Positions 8,434 to 16,288 of a DNA stretch of 64,000 bases are shown piece by piece (position 1 is the stretch's first letter; each line of letters starts with the position of its first letter). This DNA comes from an uncultured Ruminococcus sp. (lineage in GTDB: Bacteria; Bacillota; Clostridia; Oscillospirales; Ruminococcaceae), in assembly GCA_900538575.1 (NCBI GenBank), contig UPZA01000001.1:124001-188000 (forward strand). The letters run 5' to 3'. The notes beneath the pieces are model-generated. The model was not told where the DNA came from and ran no database searches. It was given only the letters and a program-made list of their open reading frames with translations. A program made the position numbers and the translations under genes.

Positions 8434-8521
8434 TGGTTGACCCTTCCGTCAACATGACCGATGGCTTTTGCCATCACATTCCGCATCGGTTTTTCTGCGG
8501 AATCAGGGGCTTTTGCAAGCT
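8434..8521 (-). other. Hairpin-rich spacer between rpsJ and rplC
   Basis: Four short perfect inverted repeats lie side by side: 8436-8441 with 8448-8453 (6 bp), 8460-8465 with 8470-8475 (6 bp, TTTT loop), 8479-8485 with 8496-8502 (7 bp) and 8509-8512 with 8517-8520 (4 bp). None is followed by a U-run on the minus strand, so they are not terminators. They could mark an RNA processing site or a translation control point; the function is unknown. Confidence 0.5.
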
Positions 8522-8523
8522 TA

Positions 8524-8838
8524 TTACTTAAGCTCCATAACGATGTCCACGCCTGCCGGAATTTCCAGCTTCTGAAGAGCGTCCGTAGTCTTAGCTGTCG
8601 GTCTGATAACATCAATAAGTCTCTTATGCGTTCTCATCTCAAACTGCTCACGGCTGTCCTTGTATTTGTGAACTGCTCTGAGGATTGTTATAACCTCTTT
8701 GTTTGTAGGGAGCGGAATAGGACCTGATACCCTTGCGCCGCTTCTCTTTGCCGCCTCGACAATTTTTGCTGCGGCTGCGTCCACCTTAGCGTGTTCATAA
8801 CCCTTGATCTTGATTCTGATCTTTTCGTTGACTGCCAC
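8524..8838 (-). CDS. rpsJ: 30S ribosomal protein S10
   Basis: A 104-residue protein with KIRIKIKGYEHAKVDAAA and the S10 signature RRAV-like stretch followed by THKRLIDVIRPTAKTTDALQ. S10 is the first gene of the operon and also serves as NusE in antitermination. The start is GTG at 8836-8838, with AAGGAGG nine bases upstream. It is preceded by a long leader with an internal terminator. Confidence 0.97.
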   Translation of the reverse strand: MAVNEKIRIKIKGYEHAKVDAAAAKIVEAAKRSGARVSGPIPLPTNKEVITILRAVHKYKDSREQFEMRTHKRLIDVIRPTAKTTDALQKLEIPAGVDIVMELK

Positions 8839-8888
8839 TTTTTTTCGCCTCCTTAGGTCGTAATTATTGGGGGCCGGAATTGAAATAC

Positions 8889-8904
8889 CACACGCTCCCG
8901 TGTG
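8889..8904 (-). other. Hairpin in the rpsJ leader
   Basis: CACACG and CGTGTG form a six-base-pair stem with a CTCC loop, lying between the leader terminator and the rpsJ ribosome site. It has no U-run, so it is not itself a terminator. Confidence 0.5.
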
Positions 8905-8921
8905 TTTCCTGCTCTTAACAA

Positions 8922-8953
8922 TAAAAAAACCCGAAATCCATGCGGATTCGGGT
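8922..8953 (-). terminator. Intrinsic terminator inside the S10 leader (attenuator candidate)
   Basis: On the minus strand AACCCGAATCC pairs with GGATTTCGGGTT around a short loop and is followed by seven U residues. It lies 84 bases before the rpsJ start, in the direction of operon transcription and downstream of the operon promoter. It must therefore be read through or refolded for the ribosomal protein genes to be expressed. It may also stop transcripts from the upstream peptidase gene. Confidence 0.75.
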
Positions 8954-9131
8954 TACTGTTATCAGGACACAATTACAGACTTATAGCTTATTTAAGCTTT
9001 AAGAATGACACTAACTGTGCTCAAGTATTTCAGTCGCCCGGTTTAAAATCGGACATACTCCACGAAAATTACCCGGCATACCGCCGGCAACCTTTCGCTT
9101 CACCGCATATCTGTTGCAATCACGCTTGTAT

Positions 9132-9160
9132 ATTATACCATAAACGCAAAATGAATGCAA
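9132..9160 (-). promoter_or_regulatory. Sigma-A promoter of the S10 operon
   Basis: On the minus strand TTGCAT (9155-9160) and a perfect TATAAT (9132-9137) are separated by exactly 17 bases. Distance and strand suit the S10 leader. Confidence 0.7.
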
Positions 9161-9224
9161 TAGTGGTTTGTAACTGAAATTGTAAACTTTTTGTGAACGA
9201 ATTAAATTAATTAATTTTATATAT

Positions 9225-10586
9225 CTATCCTCCGATAAATGACGCCGGATTTAGATAGCCTCCGTCATATCTTATTTCGAAATGACAATGATTTCCGGTT
9301 GAATCTCCGGTTGTTCCCACAGCGGCAATAACGTCTCCGGCGGAAACAATATCTCCGGCGGAAACATAAACCTCGCTTGCATGACCGTAAAGTGTAACAT
9401 AGCCGTTTCCGTGATCGATCATAACATAGTTTCCGTATCCTCCGTCGTTCCAGCCTGCGTCAATAACCGTTCCGCCGTCCGCGGCATATATGTCTGTTCC
9501 GCTGTCCGCGGCAATATCCATTCCCTTGTGACTTCTGTCGCTCATGAAGGGATCGCTGACATATCCGCCGTTTACCGGCCAGATAAAAGAGCCTGTAACA
9601 GCTTCAGAAGCGGTAACAGGTATGCTCTCGGTATAGAGGCCTTCATCGTCGACTTCCGCCTCAAACGTTTCAACGACCGGCTCAAGTATTGTTTCAGACT
9701 CTTTAAGCTTTCTTGAAACTTCTACACCGTCTATATAAGTCACCTCGTAACGGCTTATCCGCTTTCCCTTTTCACCGGTTTCTTTTACAGCGTCGTCTCC
9801 GCTGTAAAAGCCTCCCGCCATAAGGATCTCATAATCAAGCTCTTCTTCTTCTGTTACCTCGCAGGTATACTTGACCGGAAGAACCGACACCGTTTCCTTG
9901 ACTCTTACAGATTCTCCTTCTTTCAGATCCTCAGAACCGTCCTCTATTTCCGGATTAAGCTCCTTTATATCCTCTACCGACATATCAAAGTCTTCTGCAA
10001 GCTTTTCCGCGGTATCGCCGTCATCGGCAGTATACTCCTTAACAACCTCCTTTTCACCGGTAAGGTAGTCGGTCATATCCTCCATAGAAACTAGAGCGGC
10101 CGAACGGTATACTCCCTGCTTGAGATCAGTTTCAACAGCGTAATCAGCTTCAATTATATTTTCATCCTCGCGGTAATCCTCAAGCAGAAGATTCAATTCC
10201 TCTTCTATATGATCCCGGCTGACTACCGCTCCGATAAATTCGTCGTCTATATATACTCCGCACGCCTCCACCAGTTCGGCGCCGATGTTTTCAGTTACGG
10301 CTATTCCGCTTTCGGGAAGTCTGGTTTCAACAAATCCGGTTTCGCCTTCAACAACTCCTCTGGGAGAAAGCACAGCCGCCGCTTCCGGATTGCTATCGTA
10401 TTCTACTGAATCTCCGTACTGCATTTCAGCAGCCCAGCAAACGCTTCCCGCAAGGAATATGACAGTCAGCAGCGGTGCGGCGCAGTTCATGAGAAATGCA
10501 TATATTCTTTTCTGACGCTTTTTATTGTTTTCTTTCAGGCAAACGTCTTTGTACTCAATATCCTGATTAAGACGTTTCTGATTCAT
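9225..10586 (-). CDS. Cell-wall M23 endopeptidase with LysM and G5-like domains
   Basis: The 453-residue protein has a cytoplasmic basic N-terminus and one membrane segment or signal anchor at about residues 30-50. A LysM-like repeat (AEKLAEDFDMSVEDIKELNP) and a G5-like region follow. The C-terminus is an M23 peptidase domain with SHKGMD, GHASE and HCHFE, which supply the zinc ligands and catalytic histidine. It should cleave peptide cross-links in peptidoglycan outside the membrane. The frame extends further upstream, but AAAGGAG places the start at ATG 10586. It is monocistronic with its own promoter. Confidence 0.9.
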   Translation of the reverse strand: MNQKRLNQDIEYKDVCLKENNKKRQKRIYAFLMNCAAPLLTVIFLAGSVCWAAEMQYGDSVEYDSNPEAAAVLSPRGVVEGETGFVETRLPESGIAVTENIGAELVEACGVYIDDEFIGAVVSRDHIEEELNLLLEDYREDENIIEADYAVETDLKQGVYRSAALVSMEDMTDYLTGEKEVVKEYTADDGDTAEKLAEDFDMSVEDIKELNPEIEDGSEDLKEGESVRVKETVSVLPVKYTCEVTEEEELDYEILMAGGFYSGDDAVKETGEKGKRISRYEVTYIDGVEVSRKLKESETILEPVVETFEAEVDDEGLYTESIPVTASEAVTGSFIWPVNGGYVSDPFMSDRSHKGMDIAADSGTDIYAADGGTVIDAGWNDGGYGNYVMIDHGNGYVTLYGHASEVYVSAGDIVSAGDVIAAVGTTGDSTGNHCHFEIRYDGGYLNPASFIGG

Positions 10587-10619
10587 AATAACAGCTCCTT
10601 TCGATACCAGTAACAAAAA

Positions 10620-10650
10620 ATTACAATTGTTACAATTCAGTAACATTACA
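10620..10650 (-). promoter_or_regulatory. Three TGTAAY hexamers in the 5' UTR of the M23 peptidase gene
   Basis: On the minus strand TGTAAT, TGTAAC and TGTAAT occur at 10645-10650, 10629-10634 and 10620-10625. The hexamer matches the half-site of WalR (TGTWAH), which controls wall hydrolases in Bacilli. The spacings (10 and 3 bases) are not the canonical 5, so WalR binding is only a suggestion. Confidence 0.3.
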
Positions 10651-10655
10651 AAGCT

Positions 10656-10683
10656 ATTATAACAAGTAAACAATAAAATGCAA
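10656..10683 (-). promoter_or_regulatory. Sigma-A promoter of the M23 peptidase gene
   Basis: TTGCAT (10678-10683) and TATAAT (10656-10661) on the minus strand are separated by 16 bases, about 70 bases before the chosen start codon. Confidence 0.6.
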
Positions 10684-10752
10684 GTCGATTTGTATACATT
10701 TTCCAGAAGTCGACGATATTTCGTCAGTCTGCACAAATATACATGTCAATAT

Positions 10753-11220
10753 TTATTTCATATGCCAGGAATAATCCAGCATTTCGACAGTATAGTTTTC
10801 CAGCGCGTTCAGAAGCGGCAAAACATCCTTTCTTGCGTCTGCCAGATTATGTTCCTTATAGTTACCGCATTCCTCCTCGGAACAGCCCGGTATCCTGTCG
10901 TCGTATTCAGATATAAATTTATATGCGTCCCTGACAAGCTTAATAGCCGCCTCATGCGCAAGTCCTCTTGTGAGAAGATAAAAACCTGTACGGCAGCCCA
11001 TAGGTCCTACATATATAATGCCCTTTTTAAATTCAGAGCTCCTGGCATAGGTAGCAAAAAGATGTTCAATCGTATGCATGGACGGTGTCTTAAGATAAAC
11101 TCCCCCGTTAGGCTTCACCATTCTCAGATCATAGGTAACTATATCCCCGTCTATTCTTGATATGTACATTCCCACATTAATTTTTCTGTGATCCACCTGA
11201 AAACTTGCTATTTTTTCCAT
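10753..11220 (-). CDS. luxS: S-ribosylhomocysteine lyase
   Basis: A 155-residue protein, the usual LuxS length. It splits S-ribosylhomocysteine to homocysteine and DPD, the precursor of autoinducer-2, in the activated methyl cycle. The metal site is visible as HTIEH (H49, H53) and the cysteine of EEECGNY (C118). The catalytic cysteine lies in GCRTGF (C76). No pfs gene is next to it. GGAG lies at a good distance from the ATG. Confidence 0.97.
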   Translation of the reverse strand: MEKIASFQVDHRKINVGMYISRIDGDIVTYDLRMVKPNGGVYLKTPSMHTIEHLFATYARSSEFKKGIIYVGPMGCRTGFYLLTRGLAHEAAIKLVRDAYKFISEYDDRIPGCSEEECGNYKEHNLADARKDVLPLLNALENYTVEMLDYSWHMK

Positions 11221-11257
11221 GATAATCTCCTTTCAGCCCTTTTTTAACGGCCGTTAA

Positions 11258-12109
11258 TTATAATATAAGCTTTTTCATATCTTCCCGAAGCTCGGATTCA
11301 ACCCTGACGTATTCGCCGCTCATGGGATCTTTAAAAGTAAGAACGCCGCAGTGAAGCGCCTGATAACGGATAAATTCGGCGCTTCCACCATAAAGGCTGT
11401 CGCCGGCTAAAGGATAACCGATATGAGAAAAATGTACTCTTATCTGATGAGTTCTGCCGGTTTCAAGCTTTATTTCAAGAAGCGTAAATCGAGAGTTGCC
11501 GGCTATAGCCTTATAATGAGTTACCGCTCTCTGACCGTCCTGCCTGACAACTCTCCTGATGATAGAATCACGTTCCCTTGCTATTGGCAGATCAATTGTT
11601 CCGCTGTCTTTAAGACTTCCCTGTATTACGGCATAATATATTTTTTCAATCCCGCGCTGTAGCGCGGCGGCGGCAAACGGGTTTTTAGCGGCGGCGCAAA
11701 GTCCGGAGGTATCCCTGTCAAGTCTGTTGACAGGTCTGAATCTGACGCCGGGATAATCCGCGGAAAAGCAGTTTCCTAAAGTGTCTCCCTGATGCTTTAC
11801 CGACGGATGGACAGGCATACCGACAGGTTTGTCATAAACTACCAAACTTTCATTTTCAAAAACCTTAGGCACGTCAAGCTCGGAATTTCCCTCCAAAAAG
11901 CCTTCGCTGTCTTTGGAAAGGAGAACGACTATGTCGCCGGGTTTTATTTTTACCGTAACCTTCGACTGAACTCCGTTTACAGTTATCCCGTTTTCACATC
12001 TTTTAAGCTTAGCCAAAAGCCGTTTTGAAATCCCGCAGTCATGGATAAGAAAATCCTTCAGAACGGCATTATATTCAGAAATAAAGCTCAGCTCTGTTTT
12101 TAACGGCAT
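11258..12109 (-). CDS. RluA-family RNA pseudouridine synthase
   Basis: The 283-residue protein has an N-terminal S4-like RNA-binding region (CGISKRLLAKLKR, IKPGDIVVL). The RluA catalytic domain follows with NRLDRDTSGL, where the RLD aspartate is the nucleophile, and with LETGRTHQIRVHFSHIGYPL. It should isomerise uridine in rRNA or tRNA; the target position cannot be read from sequence. It overlaps the upstream membrane protein gene by 10 bases, so the two are likely co-expressed. Confidence 0.93.
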   Translation of the reverse strand: MPLKTELSFISEYNAVLKDFLIHDCGISKRLLAKLKRCENGITVNGVQSKVTVKIKPGDIVVLLSKDSEGFLEGNSELDVPKVFENESLVVYDKPVGMPVHPSVKHQGDTLGNCFSADYPGVRFRPVNRLDRDTSGLCAAAKNPFAAAALQRGIEKIYYAVIQGSLKDSGTIDLPIARERDSIIRRVVRQDGQRAVTHYKAIAGNSRFTLLEIKLETGRTHQIRVHFSHIGYPLAGDSLYGGSAEFIRYQALHCGVLTFKDPMSGEYVRVESELREDMKKLIL

Positions 12110-12864
12110 AATTGATTACCGTCCCTTCCGGATATGTCTGTATAGGAATTTTTCTGCGCGAATACCGCCGCCGACATTACGGCGGACGGTATCACGAATG
12201 GTATAGTAACCACGGGAAGCATAGCCGGAACAAAGCTTAGTATAAGCCTTATAAACTCAAGCTTTTTACCCTTCATACAGACAGAGGATTCTTTCAGCAC
12301 TTTAAGCGGATTTTTATCAGGATGGCCGATAAACATAAACGGAGCCAGCGCCATCGAAGCCGCCGTGCTGAAATAAAGTCCTATAAGGACTATCCCCAGC
12401 ATAAAAAACTGAAACACCGCAAATACGGTAAACGATTCGCTAAGACCTGTATTCCCGTAAAGCAGAACATAAGCGGCCGTCCAGCAGAAGGCCGTCGGAA
12501 AAAGAGAAAAAAAGCTTTTTATCCACATAGCGGCGTAAAGCAATGCCGCGCGGCAGTTCAGACGAAACCCGGAATAAAGCTTCAGCAGACTTCTGTTATC
12601 CTCTCCGCACGCCGTCTGAAAAAACCACCAGAAACCGCCGGTAAGAAACGGCGTTGTCAGCAAAAAGCAAAGCGCCGTTACAGCGGCCTTCAGAAGTCCT
12701 GAAATCAGCGATCCGGCATATCCGGACCAAAAATATGCCATCAGAAGCTCCGCAGCCTTAAACGATAAATATACGAAAAGACAAAGCGCGGTTACTATAA
12801 ACGCTTCACAATAACAGCCCTTTAGATTTTTTCTGGCAATATGCCTGTATTCCGATATTTTCAT
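12100..12864 (-). CDS. Multi-pass membrane protein of unknown function
   Basis: A 254-residue protein with about five or six hydrophobic segments (near residues 22-42, 50-75, 112-135, 145-170 and 205-235) and a short basic cytoplasmic start (MKISEYRHIARKNLKG). The overall look is that of DUF975-type clostridial membrane proteins, but I cannot confirm the family. It overlaps the pseudouridine synthase gene, which suggests joint expression rather than joint function. Confidence 0.7.
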   Translation of the reverse strand: MKISEYRHIARKNLKGCYCEAFIVTALCLFVYLSFKAAELLMAYFWSGYAGSLISGLLKAAVTALCFLLTTPFLTGGFWWFFQTACGEDNRSLLKLYSGFRLNCRAALLYAAMWIKSFFSLFPTAFCWTAAYVLLYGNTGLSESFTVFAVFQFFMLGIVLIGLYFSTAASMALAPFMFIGHPDKNPLKVLKESSVCMKGKKLEFIRLILSFVPAMLPVVTIPFVIPSAVMSAAVFAQKNSYTDISGRDGNQLCR

Positions 12865-12911
12865 ATTAGTCCTCCGAACACGTTTGAATTTCCGTCAGAA
12901 ACGGTATGTAA

Positions 12912-13535
12912 TCATTCCTTATAATAGGGTATTTTCCCAAGTATCTCAAACGCCTGCGACTGCTGCCACATCTTAGCCGTAACTATAATTTCAAAACCCT
13001 CTCCGGGAGCGCAGACAAGCTCCTTGGGACTTATCTTCGGAAGACCGAAAGCGGAAAGCATATTGGTTATGATTCCCGAATGAGTAACAACGGCGCAGTG
13101 AGTAAGCTCCTCGTCCATCATATCGGTAATTATTTCATGCATTCCTTTGAAAAGCCTAAGCAAAAGCTCCTCCATACTTTCTCCTCCGGGAGGACGCTTG
13201 TCAGTTCCGCCTTTGAGCCATTCCTTATAATCCGTTCTGTCTATAAGCTCGTTTACACTCTTTCCGTCAAATTCGCCGAAATCAAGCTCTGTTATATTTT
13301 CAACGATCTGCACCTCTCTGTAAGGAAAAAGTATTTCGGCTGTTTCCAGACATCTTTTCATTGGACTTGAATATACTCTCTGAACCTTCGGATAATCAAA
13401 TTCGTCCGTTTTATTGACAAGCTGGCTTATTCCTTTCTGCGAGAGCGAATAATCAGATCTGCTTCCTATGTATACGCCCGAATCGTTTGCAGATGTAAGA
13501 CCGTGTCTTACTATGCTTAATCTGTAACCCTTCAT
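12912..13535 (-). CDS. Histidine phosphatase family protein
   Basis: A 207-residue member of the phosphoglycerate mutase-like superfamily. The phosphohistidine motif is VRHGLT near the start (residues 9-14). The second catalytic histidine is in VVTHSGIITN, and ELDFGEFDGKS is typical of CobC/alpha-ribazole phosphatase-like members. The substrate is uncertain; no cobalamin genes are nearby. AAAGGAG precedes the ATG. Confidence 0.88.
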   Translation of the reverse strand: MKGYRLSIVRHGLTSANDSGVYIGSRSDYSLSQKGISQLVNKTDEFDYPKVQRVYSSPMKRCLETAEILFPYREVQIVENITELDFGEFDGKSVNELIDRTDYKEWLKGGTDKRPPGGESMEELLLRLFKGMHEIITDMMDEELTHCAVVTHSGIITNMLSAFGLPKISPKELVCAPGEGFEIIVTAKMWQQSQAFEILGKIPYYKE

Positions 13536-13700
13536 TTATCAATCTCCTTTTTTACTATAAGGATAAAATACCCCTTTGCAGACACTCAACCGCCTTTTAT
13601 ATTGGTTATTATGCACTAAAAAAGCGGCGCAAATTCGCTGCGTTAATAGATTCTACAAATTTCGGCATAAAGTACGCTGAAATATGTTATAAATGTCATC

Positions 13701-13730
13701 TTTACTTTTTTATACAGTCTGTTATATAAT
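13701..13730 (+). promoter_or_regulatory. Probable promoter of the XRE regulator gene
   Basis: TTTACT (13701-13706) and a perfect TATAAT (13725-13730) with an 18-base spacer, about 35 bases before the regulator's ribosome site. Confidence 0.5.
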
Positions 13731-13773
13731 TTTAATATGACTTATAAATTTCAAAAAGAAACGGAGGATGTTT

Positions 13774-14388
13774 ATGAACGCCGATTTTCCTCGGATAATT
13801 ACGCTTATACGTAAGGAAAGAAAAATAAGCCAGAAGCAGGCGGCGGCGGACCTTGGAATTTCACAGGCGCTTTTATCCCATTACGAAAAAGGCATCAGAG
13901 AATGCGGACTTGAATTTTTATCAAGAATAGCCGACTACTATCACGTTTCCTGCGATTATCTTCTCGGCCGCTCGCCGTCTCCGCAAAAGCAGGTGAGCTC
14001 TTCCTCCGAGATTTCTCCGGATAAAAACGGTATACGGAAAATGATATACGACTCTGAGGATATACTGCTCAGTCTCTGCGAGGAAAACGGAGCTACCGAA
14101 AACGCCGCAGGTTATATAAACGCCTGTATATATAAGCTGCTCCGTATAATTTACAATTCAAATCCCGAAAATGATATGAACGCTTTCAGGATCTCGTCGG
14201 AAGAATCAGAATTTTTAAGCGACTGCATTATTTCTAAGGAATGTGCCGATTTAAAGAAACGATGTTCAAAAAACACCTTGAAAATTACCGTTTCAGAGCT
14301 TTCCAAAAACTTTCCCGATTCTCATTCTCTTTTATCTCTCATAAAATTGAACGAAGAGAAAATTGCTTGCCTTAACAAAAACGGCTGA
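13774..14388 (+). CDS. XRE-family transcriptional regulator
   Basis: The 204-residue protein starts with a Cro/CI-type helix-turn-helix (residues about 5-62: ISQKQAAADLGISQALLSHY, then a YYHVSCDYLLGR end typical of SinR-like domains). A helical C-terminal half of about 130 residues resembles no domain I know. An upstream ATG at 13768 touches the GGAGG site, so the ATG six bases further (13774) is the better start. It precedes the apbE-rnf cluster on the same strand, but no evidence ties the two. Confidence 0.88.
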   Translation: MNADFPRIITLIRKERKISQKQAAADLGISQALLSHYEKGIRECGLEFLSRIADYYHVSCDYLLGRSPSPQKQVSSSSEISPDKNGIRKMIYDSEDILLSLCEENGATENAAGYINACIYKLLRIIYNSNPENDMNAFRISSEESEFLSDCIISKECADLKKRCSKNTLKITVSELSKNFPDSHSLLSLIKLNEEKIACLNKNG

Positions 14389-14446
14389 ATTTTCATTCCG
14401 GTTATTAATTATATCATTTTTAGAACTAAAAAAAAAGAGGTTTTTC

Positions 14447-15442
14447 ATGATTTCTAAAAAAATCGCAGGAATAACTGCCGCCGTCCTCGCTTTTTCAGCA
14501 TTTTTCGCCTCAGTTTTAATCGTATCCAAAAAAGCGTTTTCCGAAAAAAAGGAAAATTATGATTTTAAATCAGACTTTTTTGCGATGGACACTCTTGTTT
14601 CCGTCCGCAGCCGCAGCAATATCACAGAGGATATATCGGAAATTTTCAGAGATTATCAGGATTCTCTTGATTTCAATGATGAAAAAAGCGAAACCTTTCT
14701 TCTTAACGAAAACGGTTACATAAACGCCTCCGGTATTCTGAGAAATACGGTCAGTAAAACTCTGGAACTCAACAGAGATTACGGCGGGCTGACCGATATT
14801 ACAATCGGCAGACTCACAGACCTTTGGAACATAACCGGCGATAACCCGTCCGTCCCGCCGGAAAATGATATTGCGACCGCGCTTTCTTCTGTAGGAACGG
14901 AAAATATAATTCTAAACGGAAATGATATAACTTTAAAAAACAACGCCGCTCTTGATTTCGGCGCAGTTGGCAAGGGTGCGGCGCTTGACGCGTGTCTTTC
15001 CTATTTAAACGAAAACGACTGCAAAAAAACTTATATATCAACAGGCTCGTCCGTCCTTTTTTACGGAGACGGCCGCTTTGACGTAAGCATTACAAATCCC
15101 GGAGGAGGACTCCTCGCCGAGGTCAAAACTAATCAGGGATTTCTATCCACTTCCGGCGGCTATGAACGATACTTCGAAGCTAACGGTAAAACCTATTGCC
15201 ACATCATAGATCCGAAAACCGGCTATCCTGCGGAAACAGATCTTACGACCGTTACCGTATTCTGTGACAGCGGCATTGAATCCGACTTTCTTTCAACAAT
15301 GATATTTTTGGACGGAAGCGAAAATATCGGAAAATATCTTAATTCAGATAATTTCAAGATATTCGCCGCTGATAAAAATAAAAAGCTCTATATCAGCGAA
15401 GGGCTTGAATACGAGGTTTATGATGAAACGTTCGGCCGCTAA
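14447..15442 (+). CDS. apbE: FAD:protein FMN transferase (ApbE)
   Basis: The 331-residue protein has an N-terminal signal/anchor (residues 8-28) and the ApbE fold. Recognisable parts are FFAMDTLVSVR, the glycine-rich ALDFGAVGKGAALD (flavin binding) and YCHIIDPKTGYPAETDLTTVTV with the catalytic acidic/Thr region. ApbE enzymes attach FMN through a phosphoester to threonine in exported flavoproteins. RnfD and RnfG, encoded just downstream, both carry candidate target threonines. The start at 14447 follows AAGAGG; the frame is open further upstream without a ribosome site. Confidence 0.93.
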   Translation: MISKKIAGITAAVLAFSAFFASVLIVSKKAFSEKKENYDFKSDFFAMDTLVSVRSRSNITEDISEIFRDYQDSLDFNDEKSETFLLNENGYINASGILRNTVSKTLELNRDYGGLTDITIGRLTDLWNITGDNPSVPPENDIATALSSVGTENIILNGNDITLKNNAALDFGAVGKGAALDACLSYLNENDCKKTYISTGSSVLFYGDGRFDVSITNPGGGLLAEVKTNQGFLSTSGGYERYFEANGKTYCHIIDPKTGYPAETDLTTVTVFCDSGIESDFLSTMIFLDGSENIGKYLNSDNFKIFAADKNKKLYISEGLEYEVYDETFGR

Positions 15443-15788
15443 AAGGCTTATCAGAAAACGGGACGCGGCAATAATAATCATGATCCTTTTAACGGGAATA
15501 ATCTGCTTTGCAGGATATAAGCTTTTTTCGCCAAGCGGCAGAACCGCGGTCATAACAATAAACGGAAAGACAGCAGAGAAACTTAGCCTGACAGAATCCG
15601 GCGGCAGAGATATAACGTTAAAGGAAGCCGAAGGTATCGTTATTGAAATAAATAACGGCAGGATAAGAGTAAAAAGCGCCGATTGTCCCGATAAAATATG
15701 CGTAAACACCGGTTATATCTCAAAGGTCGGCGAAAGAATTGTATGTTTGCCGAAAAAACTTATTATAGAAATTAAAGCGGAGGAATAA
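15423..15788 (+). CDS. NusG domain II-containing protein
   Basis: The 121-residue protein has one membrane segment (IIIMILLTGIICFAGYKLF) and an exported beta domain with ADCPDKICVNTGYISKVGERIVCLP, the pattern of NusG_II proteins found beside apbE and rnf genes in Clostridia. The role is unknown; it may support flavinylation or cofactor handling. It overlaps apbE by 20 bases. Of two adjacent ATGs, the second (15423) is the better distance from GAGG. Confidence 0.82.
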   Translation: MKRSAAKRLIRKRDAAIIIMILLTGIICFAGYKLFSPSGRTAVITINGKTAEKLSLTESGGRDITLKEAEGIVIEINNGRIRVKSADCPDKICVNTGYISKVGERIVCLPKKLIIEIKAEE

Positions 15789-15790
15789 CC

Positions 15791-16288
15791 ATGAAAAGCA
15801 GAAATACCGCACTGTGCGGACTTCTTCTGGCTTTGTCCGCCGGAATATCCGCTGCGGAAAGCCTGATACCTCTTCCGCTTGGAGTAAAGCCCGGTTTTTC
15901 AAATCTTCCGGTAATGTACTCAATGGCAGAACAGGGTGCGAAATACGGTTTTGCAATATGTATTTTAAAATCTGTTTTTGTTTTATTGACAAGAGGCGTC
16001 GCCGCTTTTTTAATGTCGCTTTCAGGCGGTACGCTTTCATATATAATAATGCTTCTGCTTTACAGAAAAACAGAAGCTTCCCTTATGCTTATAAGTATTG
16101 CCGGAGCTCTGGCTCATAATGCCGGTCAGCTCTGCGCGGCGTCTGCAATCATGAAAACAGCCGCTGTTTTCGGTTACAGTCCGGTCATGATAATTTCCGG
16201 ATGTATTGCCGGAGCCGTTACAGGAGCTGTTCTAAAGCTGCTGCTTAACGCAATGCAAAGGGACAATAACAAACAAGGAGGAAATTAA
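15791..16288 (+). CDS. Gx transporter family membrane protein
   Basis: A 165-residue protein with about five membrane segments and the small-residue-rich opening typical of the Gx transporter family, also annotated as heptaprenyl diphosphate synthase component I. It starts two bases after the NusG_II gene and ends on the first base of rnfC. Its constant pairing with apbE, NusG_II and rnf genes in Clostridia suggests uptake of a precursor for the redox complex, perhaps a flavin or quinone-like compound; this is inference. Confidence 0.8.
   Translation: MKSRNTALCGLLLALSAGISAAESLIPLPLGVKPGFSNLPVMYSMAEQGAKYGFAICILKSVFVLLTRGVAAFLMSLSGGTLSYIIMLLLYRKTEASLMLISIAGALAHNAGQLCAASAIMKTAAVFGYSPVMIISGCIAGAVTGAVLKLLLNAMQRDNNKQGGN

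Larger units (their letters stand above)
8839..9125 (-). promoter_or_regulatory. Structured leader of the S10-spc operon (candidate ribosomal-protein-responsive attenuator)
   Basis: Transcription from the promoter at 9132-9160 should begin near 9125 and give about 286 bases of untranslated RNA before rpsJ. The RNA carries GC-rich pairing elements near 9060-9110, then a terminator-type hairpin with a U-run (8922-8953), then a second hairpin (8889-8904, CACACG/CGTGTG with a 4-base loop), then the rpsJ ribosome site. A terminator inside the leader fits control by premature termination. In other bacteria L4 controls this operon; whether L4 does so here is inference. Confidence 0.6.

Noticed and set aside
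8430..8615. A 61-codon frame on the same strand spanning the rpsJ end and the rpsJ-rplC spacer
   Set aside because: It overlaps rpsJ out of frame, has no ribosome site and no recognisable sequence; the spacer is better read as hairpin-rich non-coding RNA.
12322..12702. A 126-codon plus-strand frame opposite the DUF975-like membrane protein
   Set aside because: It is antisense, extremely rich in Lys and Arg (complement of a hydrophobic coding region), and has no ribosome site.
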